From positions 44,449,614 to 44,513,613 of the forward strand of contig RSEF01000003.1 of NCBI GenBank assembly GCA_003993805.1: a stretch of 64,000 nt of DNA. The letters are read 5' to 3'. Below are positions 12,801-25,595 of this stretch, piece by piece. The stretch is from Himantopus leucocephalus. Its lineage: Eukaryota; Chordata; Aves; Charadriiformes; Recurvirostridae. The number at the start of each line of letters is the position of its first letter. Position 1 is the stretch's first letter. The position numbers were made by a program, and so were the translations under genes. The notes below the pieces were generated by a model. It was not told the DNA's origin. It worked only from the letters and a program-made list of their open reading frames with translations, and ran no database searches.

Positions 12801-13750
12801 TGGCAATGCTGTACTAGGAGAATGTGCCGTCTCACCGGCTCCTTGCTCTGCTCTCAATACTCTCCTTGCATGGAGAGACCCCCAGGATGGGCAGAGGATC
12901 AGCGGAGGGACCTCTTGCACAGCTCCCAGTGCGGAACATTGCCGGAAAAGAGTCCAGGAAGAAAGCTGGGTTGTGGGGCGGTTTGCGCTGGGTGAAAAGG
13001 ATGGGTTTGGGGTTTTACTGTTCTTACTGCGATGCTGCACTTAAATGTGGCCTGCTTAGAGAGCAGCATATGACCCATGTGTACCTTGTCACATCCAATA
13101 GATCTCACGTGAAAAGCTGAAAGCTCTCAATAGCAGCTGGGCCCCAGGGACCGTCACAAGGCTGAGCTGCGTGAATTAAATAACCAAGAGCAAAACCCAC
13201 AACTCTTCTGACAGAGCCAGAACCCTGCCAAGAGTGCAGGGCTGCTCCAAACCTGCCCTTCTCTTTTGGCACCCACGGGACCAGACCTTCCTGATACGAC
13301 TCTTGTCGCTCCAGTGACTCCAGAGAAACTACAATAATTTAAATCAACACGGTGTCTGGCCCTTTGTCTTAAATCTCCCGCCCAGACTTGATTTTATAGA
13401 CGCCCAGGGTCGCGACAGAGTCCTCATCTGTCACAGTCAGGTTGCTCCCCTCCTATCCTAAATCAAACAAGCCCAACCGAGGGCAGCTCTTTTGTGGAAA
13501 GCTTTCTGGGCTGATTCCCCCCTCTTCCCTCCCTAATTGTTCGTTAACGTACGTAAATGATTTAACCAAATAGAGGCTGGAGTTTCCCTCTCCCCGAGGA
13601 AGGGAACGTTGTTGGAGGAGGGGACGATCGTACAGATGGATTCATCTGTATCTGATTCTGGATAAATATTTGTTCTCCTTTCCCTTTTCCGCACCCTTCT
13701 CACCCACAGGAACAACGACAGACCCTCCCCGGCTGTGGGGCAGCAGGGAG
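9886..13750. other. Non-coding flank, no gene seen
   Basis: No supported gene. The AT-rich segment 11150-11480 has many homeodomain-type ATTA/TAAT words and little low-complexity sequence. It is a candidate conserved non-coding element only. Confidence 0.55.
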
Positions 13751-13858
13751 GTACTATTAACCCTCATTTTACAGACACACAACTGGGGCAAAGGTGACTT
13801 AATCTGAAGCTGGGGGGAAGTCAGCGGTACTTATACCACCGAGTCTGAGGGACTTTGG
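13751..13858 (-). mobile_element. MIR/CORE-SINE-like remnant
   Basis: TACTATTAACCCTCATTTTA then CAGACACACAACTGGGGCAA follow the reverse-complement MIR pattern (CCCCATTTTACAGATGAGGA, then AACTGAGGC). Downstream pieces resemble its GTCAGCGG and GAGTCTGAGGGAC ends. Confidence 0.5.
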
Positions 13859-14202
13859 ACAGGAGCAGCCACAGTAAACAGCCAGAGCCAGCCCGGCTGC
13901 AGGCAGGAGCCGACATCCCCGGCTGCATCACCAGGTAACCCTGGGGAGTGCCACTGTCCTACTCGGAGCCTCGGCCACTGCTGGCCTGAGTCACAGTTCC
14001 TGTCCCCTGGCTCAGGGCTGCGGTCCCCGACTTGGCTCCTGTGGCGGCTGACGTCAGCCCCTCTGACTTAACCTTGGGGAGGCGCTGGGAAGTTTCATTA
14101 ATTCGCGTTTGCAAAGCGGATTTAGAGCGCTGCCTACAATGAATTCTTTGTAGCAAGAGCTACGGCACGCAGCAAGATGCAGGGTACAAAACGCTCCCGT
14201 GC

Positions 14203-14322
14203 CTTTTTTTTTTTCCCTTGCCTTTTTTTTTTTTGTTTGCAAAAGGGAAAAATCGATGTTAGGCTTTTATTACAAAACAACAGACTACAGCCACCCTTTT
14301 TTCCCGGAATAATAATAATAAT
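14203..14322. repeat. T-runs and (AAT)n cluster
   Basis: Two T12 runs (14203-14214 and 14223-14234) and five AAT units (14308-14322) lie within 120 bases. Confidence 0.85.
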
Positions 14323-15165
14323 GCATTACGTCAGGTTAGTCAGTAGTTTTCACTAATCCGCAAGACATGCACTGCTGACCTCTGAGGTAATTTTGGATCA
14401 TGCTCAAGCCAAATAAAGGCAGATTTGTGGCTGCAGGTGAGAGATCCTCTGAAAAACCATAAACGTAACCACAACGTCCTCTGGTTTGATCTGAACTCAG
14501 CCTGGCCTTCATCAGTTTTTCTGGCGCTAGTCCAGAAGTAAGACAGATTAATGATTTAAAGGCATTACACTATGATATGATGTAACTCAGCACAGGGTGG
14601 TGGGTTTGTGAGGACAGTTAGCAGTAAGTCAGCAGTAAGTACCCAGGGCAGCAAACCACGGGCCACCCCTCCTGGATGGTACCTTGTTCCTCGGAGGATG
14701 TTACAGGCTTGACTGGAACCATTCATGGCATGAATGTGTCCAATGATCACAGGGACGTATGAATGCACTCTTCTACAGGGCAGAAAATGCCCTTGTGAAA
14801 TGCTATACCCCATTTTCTGCTTCCTGAAGGGACAGCAAAATGGCTTGTGGCTTTGGTGGATGATGAATGAAGTCAAAAGAGAGAGAGGGGTAAGCCTGTG
14901 GGAGTGGTGGCAGTGCCTATGCCCATGACATGACATGATATGCTGCATGGCCAGACAGTGGCTTGCATCTCCGGCAGCAGTGACCCTATGGCATGGGCTC
15001 TGCATGGTGTCTTCTGCCATCTCCCCAGCCGCTGCTTTCTGGGCTCATTAGATATATCTACCAGGGGTCCACTTACCCATGCTGTAATCCCTTCTCTGAG
15101 TAAGGTCTGAACCCCTGTGTTAATCTTGAGCCTGTACAGAAAATATTCCCCAGCCTGTTATGACT

Positions 15166-15225
15166 ACAGGTCTGTCTGAGCACTAATAAATCAGCGCGAC
15201 TCCAGTGGAGTAACATAGAGCTTGG
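15166..15225. repeat. Degenerate palindromic interspersed repeat, copy C
   Basis: GGTCTGTCTGAGCACTAATA, AATCAGCGCGACTCCAGTGG and AGTAACATAG show the ACTCC-AGT-GGAGT palindromic centre and the preceding TAAATCAG word. Half of the element is missing. Confidence 0.27.
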
Positions 15226-16202
15226 GGAGTGCTGGGTGGGAAAATGTATATAAAAGGCAGTCCCAATCTTCCTTTAGCAGCCATTAATTACAGCTGGTGA
15301 TGGGAGTAGGAAACAGCAGTCATGCTGGGATACTGCTGCTTGCAGCTCGGTCAGGGGAAGGCTGAAACCTGAAGGTAGAGAGGATAGGCACTGTGCAGCG
15401 GACTGGGGAGATACAGGAAGTTTTTAAACAACCTCACCTTGCAGTTATGGGTTAATGCTTATTTAAGCATTTGGTTTATGGGGTGACATCAGTAGGGTCA
15501 GGCACAAGCCCCATCTTTGTACGGCAGAGGCACAGGGACAGAAAAGTAGCACACATGGGAGCACATCGGTAAATGGCGCCAGCTCCAAGGGGCAACGTAT
15601 TGACACCAGCCAAGCAATGTAGCTTCTTCTCCACTTGAAGATGAATTTGCATTAAACAGCAGTCAGCAGGGACTTTGTTAAGGAAAGCAGGCTTCCCGGC
15701 CCTGCAGTCAGGAGGACCAGGGTGCTCAGCTGAGGTGGGTGTTGGGTCAGGGGGCCGGGAGGCAGCAAGGAGTCGGGCTGTTCTGCAGCTGGCCATTCAA
15801 AACACTTGGGAAAGATCTTTCTCTATTTATCAAACAGCTCGCAAAGAAACTTAGCCAGTGCCTCTAGAGTGTTTTGACACGAGCAACACTGTAATTATTA
15901 ACACAGAAGGAGAAATGAGCAGTGTGGCAGGTTGGAATAGCACTCTTACAAAAGTGCATTGAAATCGGTGGTTGAATCATAGCCCCTGCTTCATTTATGC
16001 AACAGCTGCTGGTGCGTTTCCTCCCTCAACGAGTAAGTTTCTTCTTGCCAAGGTCTAAGCTGAAGCACCTTCACCGCCCGGCTGGAACAAGCCAGGAGCA
16101 CAGGTACAGCCTGTCCCGACGGCTCGGCGGCAGCTCCTCACTATGCCACGATGACTTGTTTGCACGCCGCCTGCCTCCCACCAGGGTCACCCTGCTCCCG
16201 CT

Positions 16203-16328
16203 GGTACCGAAACAAAGCTGTGCGACGGCAGAGGCAGACATCCAGCTCCAAAAACTGGCGTGATNCGGTACCGAAACAAAGCTGCGCGACGGCAGAGGCA
16301 GACATCCAGCTCCAAAAACTGGCGTTAT
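16203..16328 (+). repeat. 62-bp direct duplication around a single N
   Basis: 16203-16264 and 16267-16328 match except for two substitutions. The N at 16265 lies between them. Same assembly signature as at 3031. Confidence 0.88.
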
Positions 16329-17840
16329 CCTGTGATTGCTTTTCCTGACAATCGTTCAGGCCAGCCACAGAGGCGCATCTGGCCACTTTCGTACTGCCGA
16401 ATACGTTATCAATTCAAGGCAACTTGGTACATTCTCTGGTGTGGAGGATTTGGCTCTTCTGCTCTGCTCAGTAAATTTCCATGTTGGCTTCATCTGGCGT
16501 GACTCCGCTATGGCTGGAGTGGTCCCACTGCCTCTGGACCTCCTTCCTGACCGCTTCTTCTCCATTTCAGCATTTGCACAGCATGGGATGCCAGAGCTGA
16601 GTCCACTGACTTGGGAGAGTTTGGAGCCTGGAGCCTCGTGAGGGCTCTCAGCAGATTTATGCTTAAAATATCTCTGGGCTAAGAAGGTGTTAGGCTCCCT
16701 CAGAAGTGCTCTCTCTCCCATCTGCTTTTTCATGTAAAAACTGGAGGTGCCAAAAGCTGCTCAGAGGACTGTAGAGGAATGGCCAGGAAAGATGCCTGCA
16801 GTTGTCCCTCAGGCTTCTGCACAGACAGCGTTTCACAGATGTGAACTCATGAGTATGGCCATAAACATTTTAAGACACACCTGCCAAATAGTTCTGGAGT
16901 TTTCTAGTGAGAACAAACCTTGCATAAATGTCAAGGGAAAAAAGAAATCAGGAAGATCCTCATTTTGTGGGTGGATCCAGTGAATTTGCTTTCTCTGTCT
17001 GTGATGAGCACAGATTGTCATCTGCATCCTCTCCTATAAGCTCACTAACATTTATTTAGCTATGTAAAGTACAAATTACAGGAATATAAAAAAGTATGTT
17101 TCAGTCACACACGCCCTACACACACACACACGTTTCTCATCTCATCCATTCCTACAACAACAAAGAGCAGCGAGGGAGCTGCCAGCAGGCTATGGGATGG
17201 CTCCCATCTCCTCGCAGTGTGGGAGATCCCATCCTGACAAGACTCCCACACACCCACCGCACTTCTTCACCCTGGTGCAGGTCCCCTTTCTAATGGTCTT
17301 ACCCTGGTGCTTCATTCCCCCAGAGCTGTTCACTTAATTATGGGAGTATTTGTGCCCCAAGACCTGGTGCTGAAAGCAGATGTCTACGTCTCACAACCCA
17401 GCCCCTAGCATAGCTCCCCTTGCCTTGATGTGATGGAGGGAGAGCTCTTTCCCCCTGCATAATCCCTGATAGCTTGGTCCACCTGCATTTTTAATCACAA
17501 CTGAGTAACCACCACGCTGGTGCTGGCAGGAGGGAATAAGACTCCTTAATCTTCCTGGTCTTTGGTTTGCTCTTCGGTGAAGCAGCGACAGTCCCTCCCT
17601 GGAGCATCCTCCTGGAGCCCTTCTCCTGGGCGAGCTCATGCTGTGTTGAGAGCCAGTGCAGGGCTTGGTGTCCAGGATAGCCCACCTGCAGGGATTTAAG
17701 CGGCACCAAGGTATTCTGCTGACTAAATCTATTTCATTATAACCTCAGCAAAAAAGCCCTGAGATGCCTTAACCACATCTGAAGTGGTTCACAGCCCGCT
17801 AGGCAAAGAAATGGGAAAATATAAGGTACACTGCAGCAGG

Positions 17841-17962
17841 GGCAGTGCTAGCGCTGTAACTAAAAGTTAGGTCAGTATAGCTACATCAGTGATGGGGACA
17901 AGAGAAAAACATATTACCTCCCCAACCTACACTCTTCCTAGTGTTTGTGTAGCTGTACATCT
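17841..17962. mobile_element. Possible hAT-type DNA transposon remnant
   Basis: GCTAGCGCTGTAACTAAAAG followed by TTAGGTCAGTATAGCTACAT and, later, GTGTTTGTGTAGCTGTACAT resembles non-autonomous hAT-like elements common in sauropsids. No transposase and no clear terminal inverted repeats remain. Confidence 0.25.
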
Positions 17963-18924
17963 TGCAGCTGATACAGCTTATCCCCATCAAGGAACAGGTT
18001 TAGACTATACCAGCAGGACAGTGTGGATTTTATTTGCCAGGATGGGGGCTGCATTTTGCCTGGGATAGCCCAGCAAGACTTCTTCACCGTAGACAAGCCC
18101 TCGGGCTGCTGGGTCGCACCTTGTGATGGTGAATGGCCTTAACACATATCCTTTCCCTTTGTGTGCGAGGCCGTGCTGTGGGGAGGGGATGGGAAAGAAG
18201 GGGGCCCTGAACCGTTTCCAGCACTGAGCGCCCAATCTGGGATGAAAGACTTTCTTTTCAACAGCTGAGGGTTATGTTTTTTCATCCTCTTACTGTGGCC
18301 TGGCCATCTCTTGCTGCTCCTTTCTCCGAGGGATGCCTTCAGGGAGATCATCCAGCCTTGGTGAGAAGCCCGACCTGCCGCAGCCCCACCAGCCGTGCCC
18401 ATCCAGGCTGCAGCTCCCTTCCCAGAGGGGCTTGGAGACCCAAGCAATGGGTGCCCCCTCATTCTGGAGGAGAGGGAGCCAACCCAGGCACTGCTGCCCA
18501 TGAGCCCCAGATCAAGGTGGGCAGTGTGCTTCGGGGAAACTCAGCTGACTTGCTGCAGGTGCAGAGAAGCAGGTCTGTGCTCCTTCAGCCAGCATCCCCC
18601 TGCTTTGCCTCCCACCCACCCGCCTGGTCTCGGGCAGAGGCTGAACCAGTTTTAGTCATTGTTCCATTTCCTCACCTGTGGGTGAACCTCAGCGTGATCC
18701 TGGTGCCATGGAGGCACGTACCTCCTGCTCCTCACCCCCTCTGAAAGGCAGGCACCCCCCACAGTGGTCCTGTGACAAGGAAGCAGCGTCTAGACACAGA
18801 TTAGGCAAACAGCTAAAGCACAAGACCAGAAACCGAAAAGGAAAAAAAAAAACAAAAAGAGCTCCCCAGCTCTGTCTACCACCGATTCCTATGAGGTTTG
18901 GGGCAAGGAAGGGAACTTCTTTAC

Positions 18925-19058
18925 GTCTTTGTCTTCCTCACCTGTGTAGCATGGGATAATATTTCCCTTTCTGGCAAGGCTATGGTCAGAGTTAATTAGC
19001 ATCTGAAAAGTGCTTTGAAATGGAAGATGCATTTGGAAAAGGGAAGTATTATTACTGG
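18925..19058 (+). mobile_element. MIR/CORE-SINE-like remnant
   Basis: CTTCCTCACCTGTGTAGCAT and GGGATAAT, then TTAATTAGCATCTGAAAAGTG, CTTTGAAATGGAAGATG and GTATTATTACT parallel a SINE 3' half (CCTCATCTGTAAAATGGGGA ... AAAGTGCTTTGAGA ... TATTATTAT). Confidence 0.4.
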
Positions 19059-22000
19059 AATTGATTAAGTGGCTCACAGGGTAGGGAAGCATTTCACTTC
19101 TTTTTCCCTATGGGTGGAATAGCCTGGAGAATGCTGGGATTTCTTCAGATTTATACTTCATTCAAGCATTTAGTACATATCAGGTATCTAAAACTAAACT
19201 CAGTTTGGATATTTATTCCACTAAATATTGGATTGCAGATACATGAAATGCAAGCTACATTGGCCAGACAAATAAATCACATGACACTGGGGCTCTTCCC
19301 CTACTGGCACCAACTCTTCTGGCGCGACTGCCCGAGGATGGGCATTTAAAATCTGTTTTTCGTGGCTCCTTGTGCAGGATTTTGAAATGTACTCTAGGTT
19401 TGCCAGTAAAACAAGCTCTTGCAAGAGTCTCCAGCAAGAAAAGCAAGAGCCCTGAAACAAGTATATGTTAAAAAAATCAAATGAATGTGCTTTGTTTGCT
19501 CAGGCCATGATTCTGCAGGTTGTTTTAAAGTATTCATTTGTAGTCTCATGATTAATCCTACTGAAGCGAGTGGAACTGTTTCTGGGCAGAATCAGGCAGA
19601 CGCTTTAATACCCTGCTGAATACAGCTTCCAATTATTATTTCATCAGCCCAAGTGCTCTTGTACTTTATTTTAAAGACTTCCTGTGTATTGTTTCACTGT
19701 CTTCCCCTGTACACTCTAATGCCAAATGCTGCTGAGCCTAGGTTGGAAACACACCACCTCTGTTACCCATGAAACACACATTAGTCTATAAAAAATGTGT
19801 TTTCCATTCCAAGAAACCTCCAGTAAATTAAAAAAAAAAAAGTTACGGGGCACGTTTTCAAAGCCGTGGTGGGTTGTGGGGGTGGCGGTTCTTAGCTTCA
19901 TGTCTCTCATTAACTTCAGTTGAAATTGCCTGTCTACCCATGCAGCTGTGGCATCACGCTCTGAATATCTACTCTGAAAGAGGTGCCTTTTGGAAACAGA
20001 GTTGTCAAATCCCTGTGTAGACACAGGGGTTGGGATTGATGCAGAGCTCACACATCCCGAGCCTAGTTGGTTTCGATTCCGTGGAGGTGAGTGGTGCTAC
20101 CCCCGAGTGACTCCTGCACATAAACAGGCAAATCACGGATATTTTCAATGAATAAGGATGTGATGCAAGTATCTAACAGATCCCACTTGGAAAGGAGAAT
20201 TCAGGTTAAATCAACGTATTAATCCAAACCCAGGGGTTACTTTCCTTTTGCTGAGCCATCAGCCACTGGTCAGTCTTCACTAGATCAACAGGCGCCACCT
20301 CAGCTAAGAGAGGTGCTGAACATGGGATAATCAGAAGATATTTAGACTAACTGCAGCTCCCCTCCCTGCCTGGGTCTGTGTCTTTTCTGAGGCTTGGGGC
20401 AAGGCCCCCACCATAACCAGACATGGGTGAAGCCCCACACTTTGCAGCCACCAGCCTGCAGCCGTAGCCTGCACCCTGTGCTTGTGCAGTGCCTCACAGG
20501 GAAGAGGCCAGGAGGAAGATGGTGGTCAGGGCTCTGGACTGGTTAGTGTGGTGGTCTGCATGGTGACTGCCCCAGATTTCGATCTCTGATGTATTGATTG
20601 CAAAGGGACCTTCAAAGGCAAGCCCAGAGGTATGGCTGCATGCCTGAGGGAAGGTGACAGCCATGGGCACTGTGCCATAGCTACCTGTGGTAACCTCCTA
20701 CTTTCATGGGTTATATCGTAGCACAGGTAGATGGGAGGCTCCTTAGCTGGCTGAGCTACTTGCCCCATAGGCAAGTGGGTGCCCATGGGCATTCACCACA
20801 GAATAATGCACAATGTGGCAAATCCAACTCAGGACATTAATGTTCTCAGCCCCTAAGCCTCTGCCTGTCTTCATCTCCTTTCCCCGCTAGCTCTATTCCG
20901 AAGGATTCCTGTGGAGTTAGCACAGCTATCTGCTTGAACTGTGTCTAGGCCTGGTGGCAGGAGAGCTGCTGCTGGTCCTGTGCAAGTAGGGGCAAATGCT
21001 GTCACCTGTCTGTGCCACAGCAATGAGGGCAAAGCAGTGTTAGCTGCCATGAGTGGTAGCCTAGGAGGTGCCCAGGCTGGCGGTGGCCAGCTCCTGCACT
21101 GGCCCTGCTGTGGGAAGGCATCTGCACCAGCCTACATCTGCTTGGAGCAACTAGCACAGCACAGGGGTGACACATGGCTCCTGTTGCAAGTGTGATCAAT
21201 GAAACCCCTCTTTTTTGTTTTGCTTTCTTCTGCCTGATGTTGGATGTGAGCCCCCGTGAAATGTCCTCTCTGCCAAAGTCTCTGCTTCCCCTAACGACAC
21301 TGCAGTGCTGAGGTGGATGGAAAGCAATGTGAACACCGAAGTAAAGTAGTATGAACTGCTGCATCTGAGCCAGCTCCATCCCTTTTTAACGCAGCGTCTC
21401 ATCTTGAGGACATGCGCCTCAGAGGCAAAGATAGGTAAAGGAGAGGTAAAGATAAGTTTAAACCCATTGCTCCTGTATTCCTCTGACTCATGGCTTGGGT
21501 TGTATGTGCCAGGGTGTGTTTTCTTCCCCATCCTTACAAAGCTTGCTCCTGATAGCAGTGACAGGAGTGCCAGCCTGTGAGATCCACGGGAGACCCAGCT
21601 GCTCACTGTTAATGTTTAATGACAGCTCTGCAAGCTGGAGATATTCTCAGACTCTATTTCAACAGGTCAGGTTTCATACAAACTGGTTTCAGCAAACAGT
21701 GTAAATCTACAGAGCATTAAGTTATTTAGTAACACTGGGCCAGTTTCAGAGGAGGTTAAAGAAAACTTGGTGTGAGTTACTCCTTCCAAAGGCTTTCCTA
21801 CATCCAGGCTTAATATTTTTCACATATGCAAAACTCACCATCTATTGCCGTGGCGCTTCTGCAGTAACAAATATGTATGCAACAGCCTGCACTAAAGGGT
21901 CAGTGCCGAATGGGACACGGATGCTCTTCCTGTCTCTCCCAGACAGGTTACTATTCTGTCAGCATAGTCCTGCACAAGAGGTGGTGTCAGATAGTTTCCT

Positions 22001-22550
22001 AGGGTAAATTACTGCAGCTCCATTATGTTAGGCCAACTGATATCAGCGGAGAATTCAGACAGTTAATTTTTAACCTTCTCCAATTTCCCTTTGGCTCATG
22101 AAACCATTTCCTGCCCCGGTCCTGCTGACAGTCCCCTTGTGCTCCTCCAAGCATCTATCCAGTGGAGAGACAGAGCTAGACAAGATGTTTAGGAAGCTCA
22201 GAGCTTAAGATCATGCAAATAGGATCTCTCATGATCCTAAACTGGTAATACTTATATGCCCAGCCTTCCAGAAGAAATGGTAAGTCAGACCAGCTTGGCT
22301 AGGAATTTGAGCCCTTAGACCAAATTCTGCCTTCATTTAAATCTCATCATAGCCATAGAGGTGTTACAGATCAGGGAGAATGTGAAGCCTCCACCCTCCA
22401 CCCCAACCTTGACCAAGGACTGATCTGAGGCGCATATATTTTCTGTGGATATTATTGACAACTCACATCCAAGAAAGACAATTGTAACTGAGAGCAACGG
22501 TGTGGAAATTTCAAAATGTGGGATTTGGCCCTGGCTGCCTTGATGTCCTT

Positions 22551-22580
22551 GACATTGAAAGACCTTGAAAGACCTTGAAA
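22551..22580. repeat. Three tandem 10-mers
   Basis: GACATTGAAA, GACCTTGAAA, GACCTTGAAA in direct array, one mismatch in the first unit. Confidence 0.8.
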
Positions 22581-24704
22581 AGGTCATTTCTTTGGCTTTG
22601 TGAGGAAGGTGAGCTTGTACAAAGATTTAAGAAACTCTTTGTGCATTCAGTGGTGGGTTCACCGCAAGGGAAAGCTGGAGTTGACAGCCGTGAACATGGG
22701 CAATGCGAGGGGGCCAGGCCAGTGCCTTTTGGGTGCAAGGACAAAATGGAGCAAAGGCTGTCCGAGCCATGACGACAAATTTAAACACGTTCCTCCCTCC
22801 TCAAAACCCTGGAGGCTATTAAACGTCTGCCAAGGCGTATTCCATCCCTAACTGGGGAGGGGGCTGAACAGTGACAATCTGAATATCATGAGAGGAAGGG
22901 CAGTGACAAACCCCACCCCAGCAGGCTGTCCGCAACCACACGAACCCCTGGCCCCACGTTGCTTGGAGAGCTAGGGCCTTCACTGTGCTCCTCATCATCA
23001 CTAACAGGGACAGGGTCGTCCTCCCCACATCCCCCACGGAGCTGCTTCCAGCAACTGGAAGAGGTCCTCTGCGCATGTAGAGTTGCACGTGCTTAGCTAT
23101 CGGACACTCACATGTGCAAAGCCACGCTGCAATATTATAGGAACAAGCTTTGCCTGGAGGTTGCTGCTCCTGCTTGCTGCAGGGCATGCTGGAAGAGCGC
23201 AAGACGGCCTCATCCCTGCTCTTCGTAGAGAGCAGGCAGCAACTTGCAAAGGCAGATTTCTGCCTACCTGGAGCTGAAATCTTCAAAAGCCATGGGTTGT
23301 TTGGACACAAGGTTCATAGGTTCAAACCTGTGCCTAGTGCTGATTGTAGGTCACGGCAAGGGAGAGGTGAGCAAGCACGGTGGAGAAGGCAGGAGCTGGC
23401 TGGGGTGGGCAGTGGGAGGCTGGCACCATGGGGCAAGCTTCTGTGGGCAATGGCTTTAAGGCTTACTTTTGGCCCCAAGTGAAGGTGCCGGTTTCTGACG
23501 AGGATGCACCCAAAGTGTGCTGCTGCTGCCAGTCTTCTTTTTCCTTCCCTCAATCCTGTTTAAAAGCATCCCTTTTGCAGGAAGAAGATGCTCTCTGTTA
23601 AACTAGGAGTGTTGTCAGCGGCCACTGTAAGTAACCACAATAATCTGTAAGGCAATGTGCAGCTCTGATGTGCAAATGGGATTTAGGGAAGCCTCGCTAA
23701 CGGGATAACACAGACAGCGTTTAAGCTGAGTTTCAAACTGATCGTAACGCTTCACTTGACAAATGTCTGGTTTTGAACTTTTTTAAGCCTTCAGGGCTTT
23801 AAGCGGAGAATGTCAGTTTCCTGCAGAATAAATCCTTAATATTTTGGGCTTTCGTCTAGGAAGACGAAAAAAACTCTTAGCAGAAAAGAAGCCAAAAAGA
23901 ATATCTGATTTCATTGCTTTCATCATACACCACTACGTACCATTTATTTTCTCTCAGAAGCCAGGGGCATATCTTCTCTAAATATTTACCTACTTTCTTT
24001 CTAAGGGCATGTCTGCACTGAATTCACCACACTGATTTGTGTTGTAGACATAGCTGCCTCACTTTTGACCTAATACATCTAATACATCCAGGCTCTAATA
24101 GCAGCCTAATAAAACGAAGGTCTCATAGTTACAGTGTGAGGTCAGGGTAGCCTGACACATCTGCTGGGAATATCTTCCAGCCATTGCTCGGTGCCGAGCC
24201 CGCCACCCTAAAGCTGCACTGCAGGTCTTGCAGTGAAACTGGGGACAAGTGGGCTTTACCAGCCATTGGAAGCTTGGCTACAGGAAATCCTTCATCTGCG
24301 TGGATCATTACTGCCTTTCTGAAATGGAGCCACGTCTGTTGGGTCTCTCTCTGCCTCCACATTCACCCACCAGTCAACCCAGACAAGCAGAGGCTGTGCC
24401 ATCTCCATCCCTGGAGGCTTTCATGCCCTGACTGAATCAAGCCCAAGCAACCTGGCCTGACCTCAAAGCTGGCCGGACCTTGAGTTGGTCTAAAGACTCC
24501 TGAGATCCCTCACAGCCTGAATTACCCTGTGATCCCATGATCCTAGCCCAGAGATGCCCTTCTTGACTTCTCGGAGGTCTTGGACCCATCTCTGATCCAG
24601 CAAAAACTACAAGGCTTTGTACTCTGAGCTTTTTCTACCTCAGTATCAGAAACTAAAGGTGTGACTATATCAAAGGCTTTGTTTTTATCTCACTTTCCCA
24701 CGGG

Positions 24705-24786
24705 CAGGTAGTATTGATCTCTCCATCCTAGAAAGGAAACTAAGGCACACTCGAGTTCCATAAGATGGCTTTGGTCAAGGAAGTAG
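24705..24786 (-). mobile_element. MIR/CORE-SINE-like remnant
   Basis: GTAGTATTGATCTCTCCATC, then GGAAACTAAGGCACAC, then GGCTTTGGTCAAGGAAGTAG follow the MIR reverse complement (GGAAACTGAGGCACAG, later GCCCAAGGTCACA). Heavily diverged. Confidence 0.45.
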
Positions 24787-25080
24787 AAAAAAATCAAAGT
24801 TAATGGATCATTGCATGGAAAATAAGGATGGGTGACCAAAGGCTCACCATGACTGTCTAGTTTGATCAGTACTGTGGGAGGCCTCTGGCGTATCTTAACT
24901 GAAGTCGAACAGAGATTCCTGTTCAAAAGTATGCTCTCACATTGTGACCACAAACCCTGGTGCACACCCTGCTTGTCCTCAGAATTACTGATCACCTCAG
25001 TAACTTTCCTGCTGCCTAGGACAAGCAGTGTTTTAAAATGTTTCTTTCAATTTTTTGACCCTCATGTCTTTCTGAAGTTA

Positions 25081-25260
25081 GAATCATAGAATCATAGAAT
25101 TGTTAAGGTTGGAAGGGACCTTTAAGATCATCTAGTCCAACCATTAACCTAACCTGACAAAACCACATTTAACCATATCCCCAAGTACCACGTCTATCCT
25201 TTTTTTAAACACCTCCAGGGATGGCGAATCCACCACCTCCCTGGGCAGCCTATTCCAATG
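25081..25260 (-). mobile_element. CR1 LINE fragment, 5'-truncated
   Basis: It begins with two AATCATAG units, which are the reverse complement of the CR1 3'-terminal repeat. Hallmark segments GGTTGGAAGGGACC and ATCATCTAGTCCAACC follow, then CACCTCCAGGGATGG, CACCACCTCC and TGGGCAGCCTATTCCAATG. Read on the minus strand this is the last roughly 180 bases of CR1. No reverse transcriptase is retained. It is the best-preserved CR1 copy in the window and the clearest sign of an avian genome. Confidence 0.93.
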
Positions 25261-25389
25261 TTGAATAACAGATACAGTTGTATCTGTCTTGCTGTGCATG
25301 ATGCTATCTATGCAGCTAGTCTGAAAGCCTCAGTCTTCCAATGTATGTGGCACAATCTGCAAACCAAGTACAGGATGAGGGCTTGGAAG

Positions 25390-25487
25390 CCATAGCTCTG
25401 CTCCCAATATTGGCATTGCTTTTGCTTTGTGTGAGCTCCCTCTCTCCGCTTCCCTCTGTAGAAGATGGAAACAAGTCGCATGCGAGG
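25390..25487 (+). mobile_element. Possible MIR-like remnant next to the scaffold gap
   Basis: CATAGCTCTGCTCCC, TGCTTTGTGTGAGC, CTCCGCTTCCCTCTGTAGAA and GATGGAAAC follow the central-to-3' part of MIR/CORE-SINEs. The right end runs into the 100-N gap. Confidence 0.33.
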
Positions 25488-25495
25488 AGGTGAAC

Positions 25496-25595
25496 NNNNN
25501 NNNNNNNNNNNNNNNNNNNNNNNNNNNNNNNNNNNNNNNNNNNNNNNNNNNNNNNNNNNNNNNNNNNNNNNNNNNNNNNNNNNNNNNNNNNNNNN
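25496..25595. other. Scaffold gap of exactly 100 N
   Basis: One hundred consecutive Ns. A round 100 usually denotes a gap of unknown size, so distances across it are not real. Confidence 0.97.

Larger units (their letters stand above)
13859..24704. other. Non-coding flank, no gene seen
   Basis: Holds the SINE-like, palindromic and DNA-transposon-like remnants listed separately plus one duplicated contig join. No exon with both splice sites and a recognisable protein family was found. Frames of 120-163 codons at 18.1-18.7 and 22.8-23.3 kb show no family similarity. Confidence 0.55.

Noticed and set aside
23280..23345. tRNA-like word GGTTCAAACC
   Set aside because: The loop is six bases rather than seven and no acceptor or anticodon arms fold around it.
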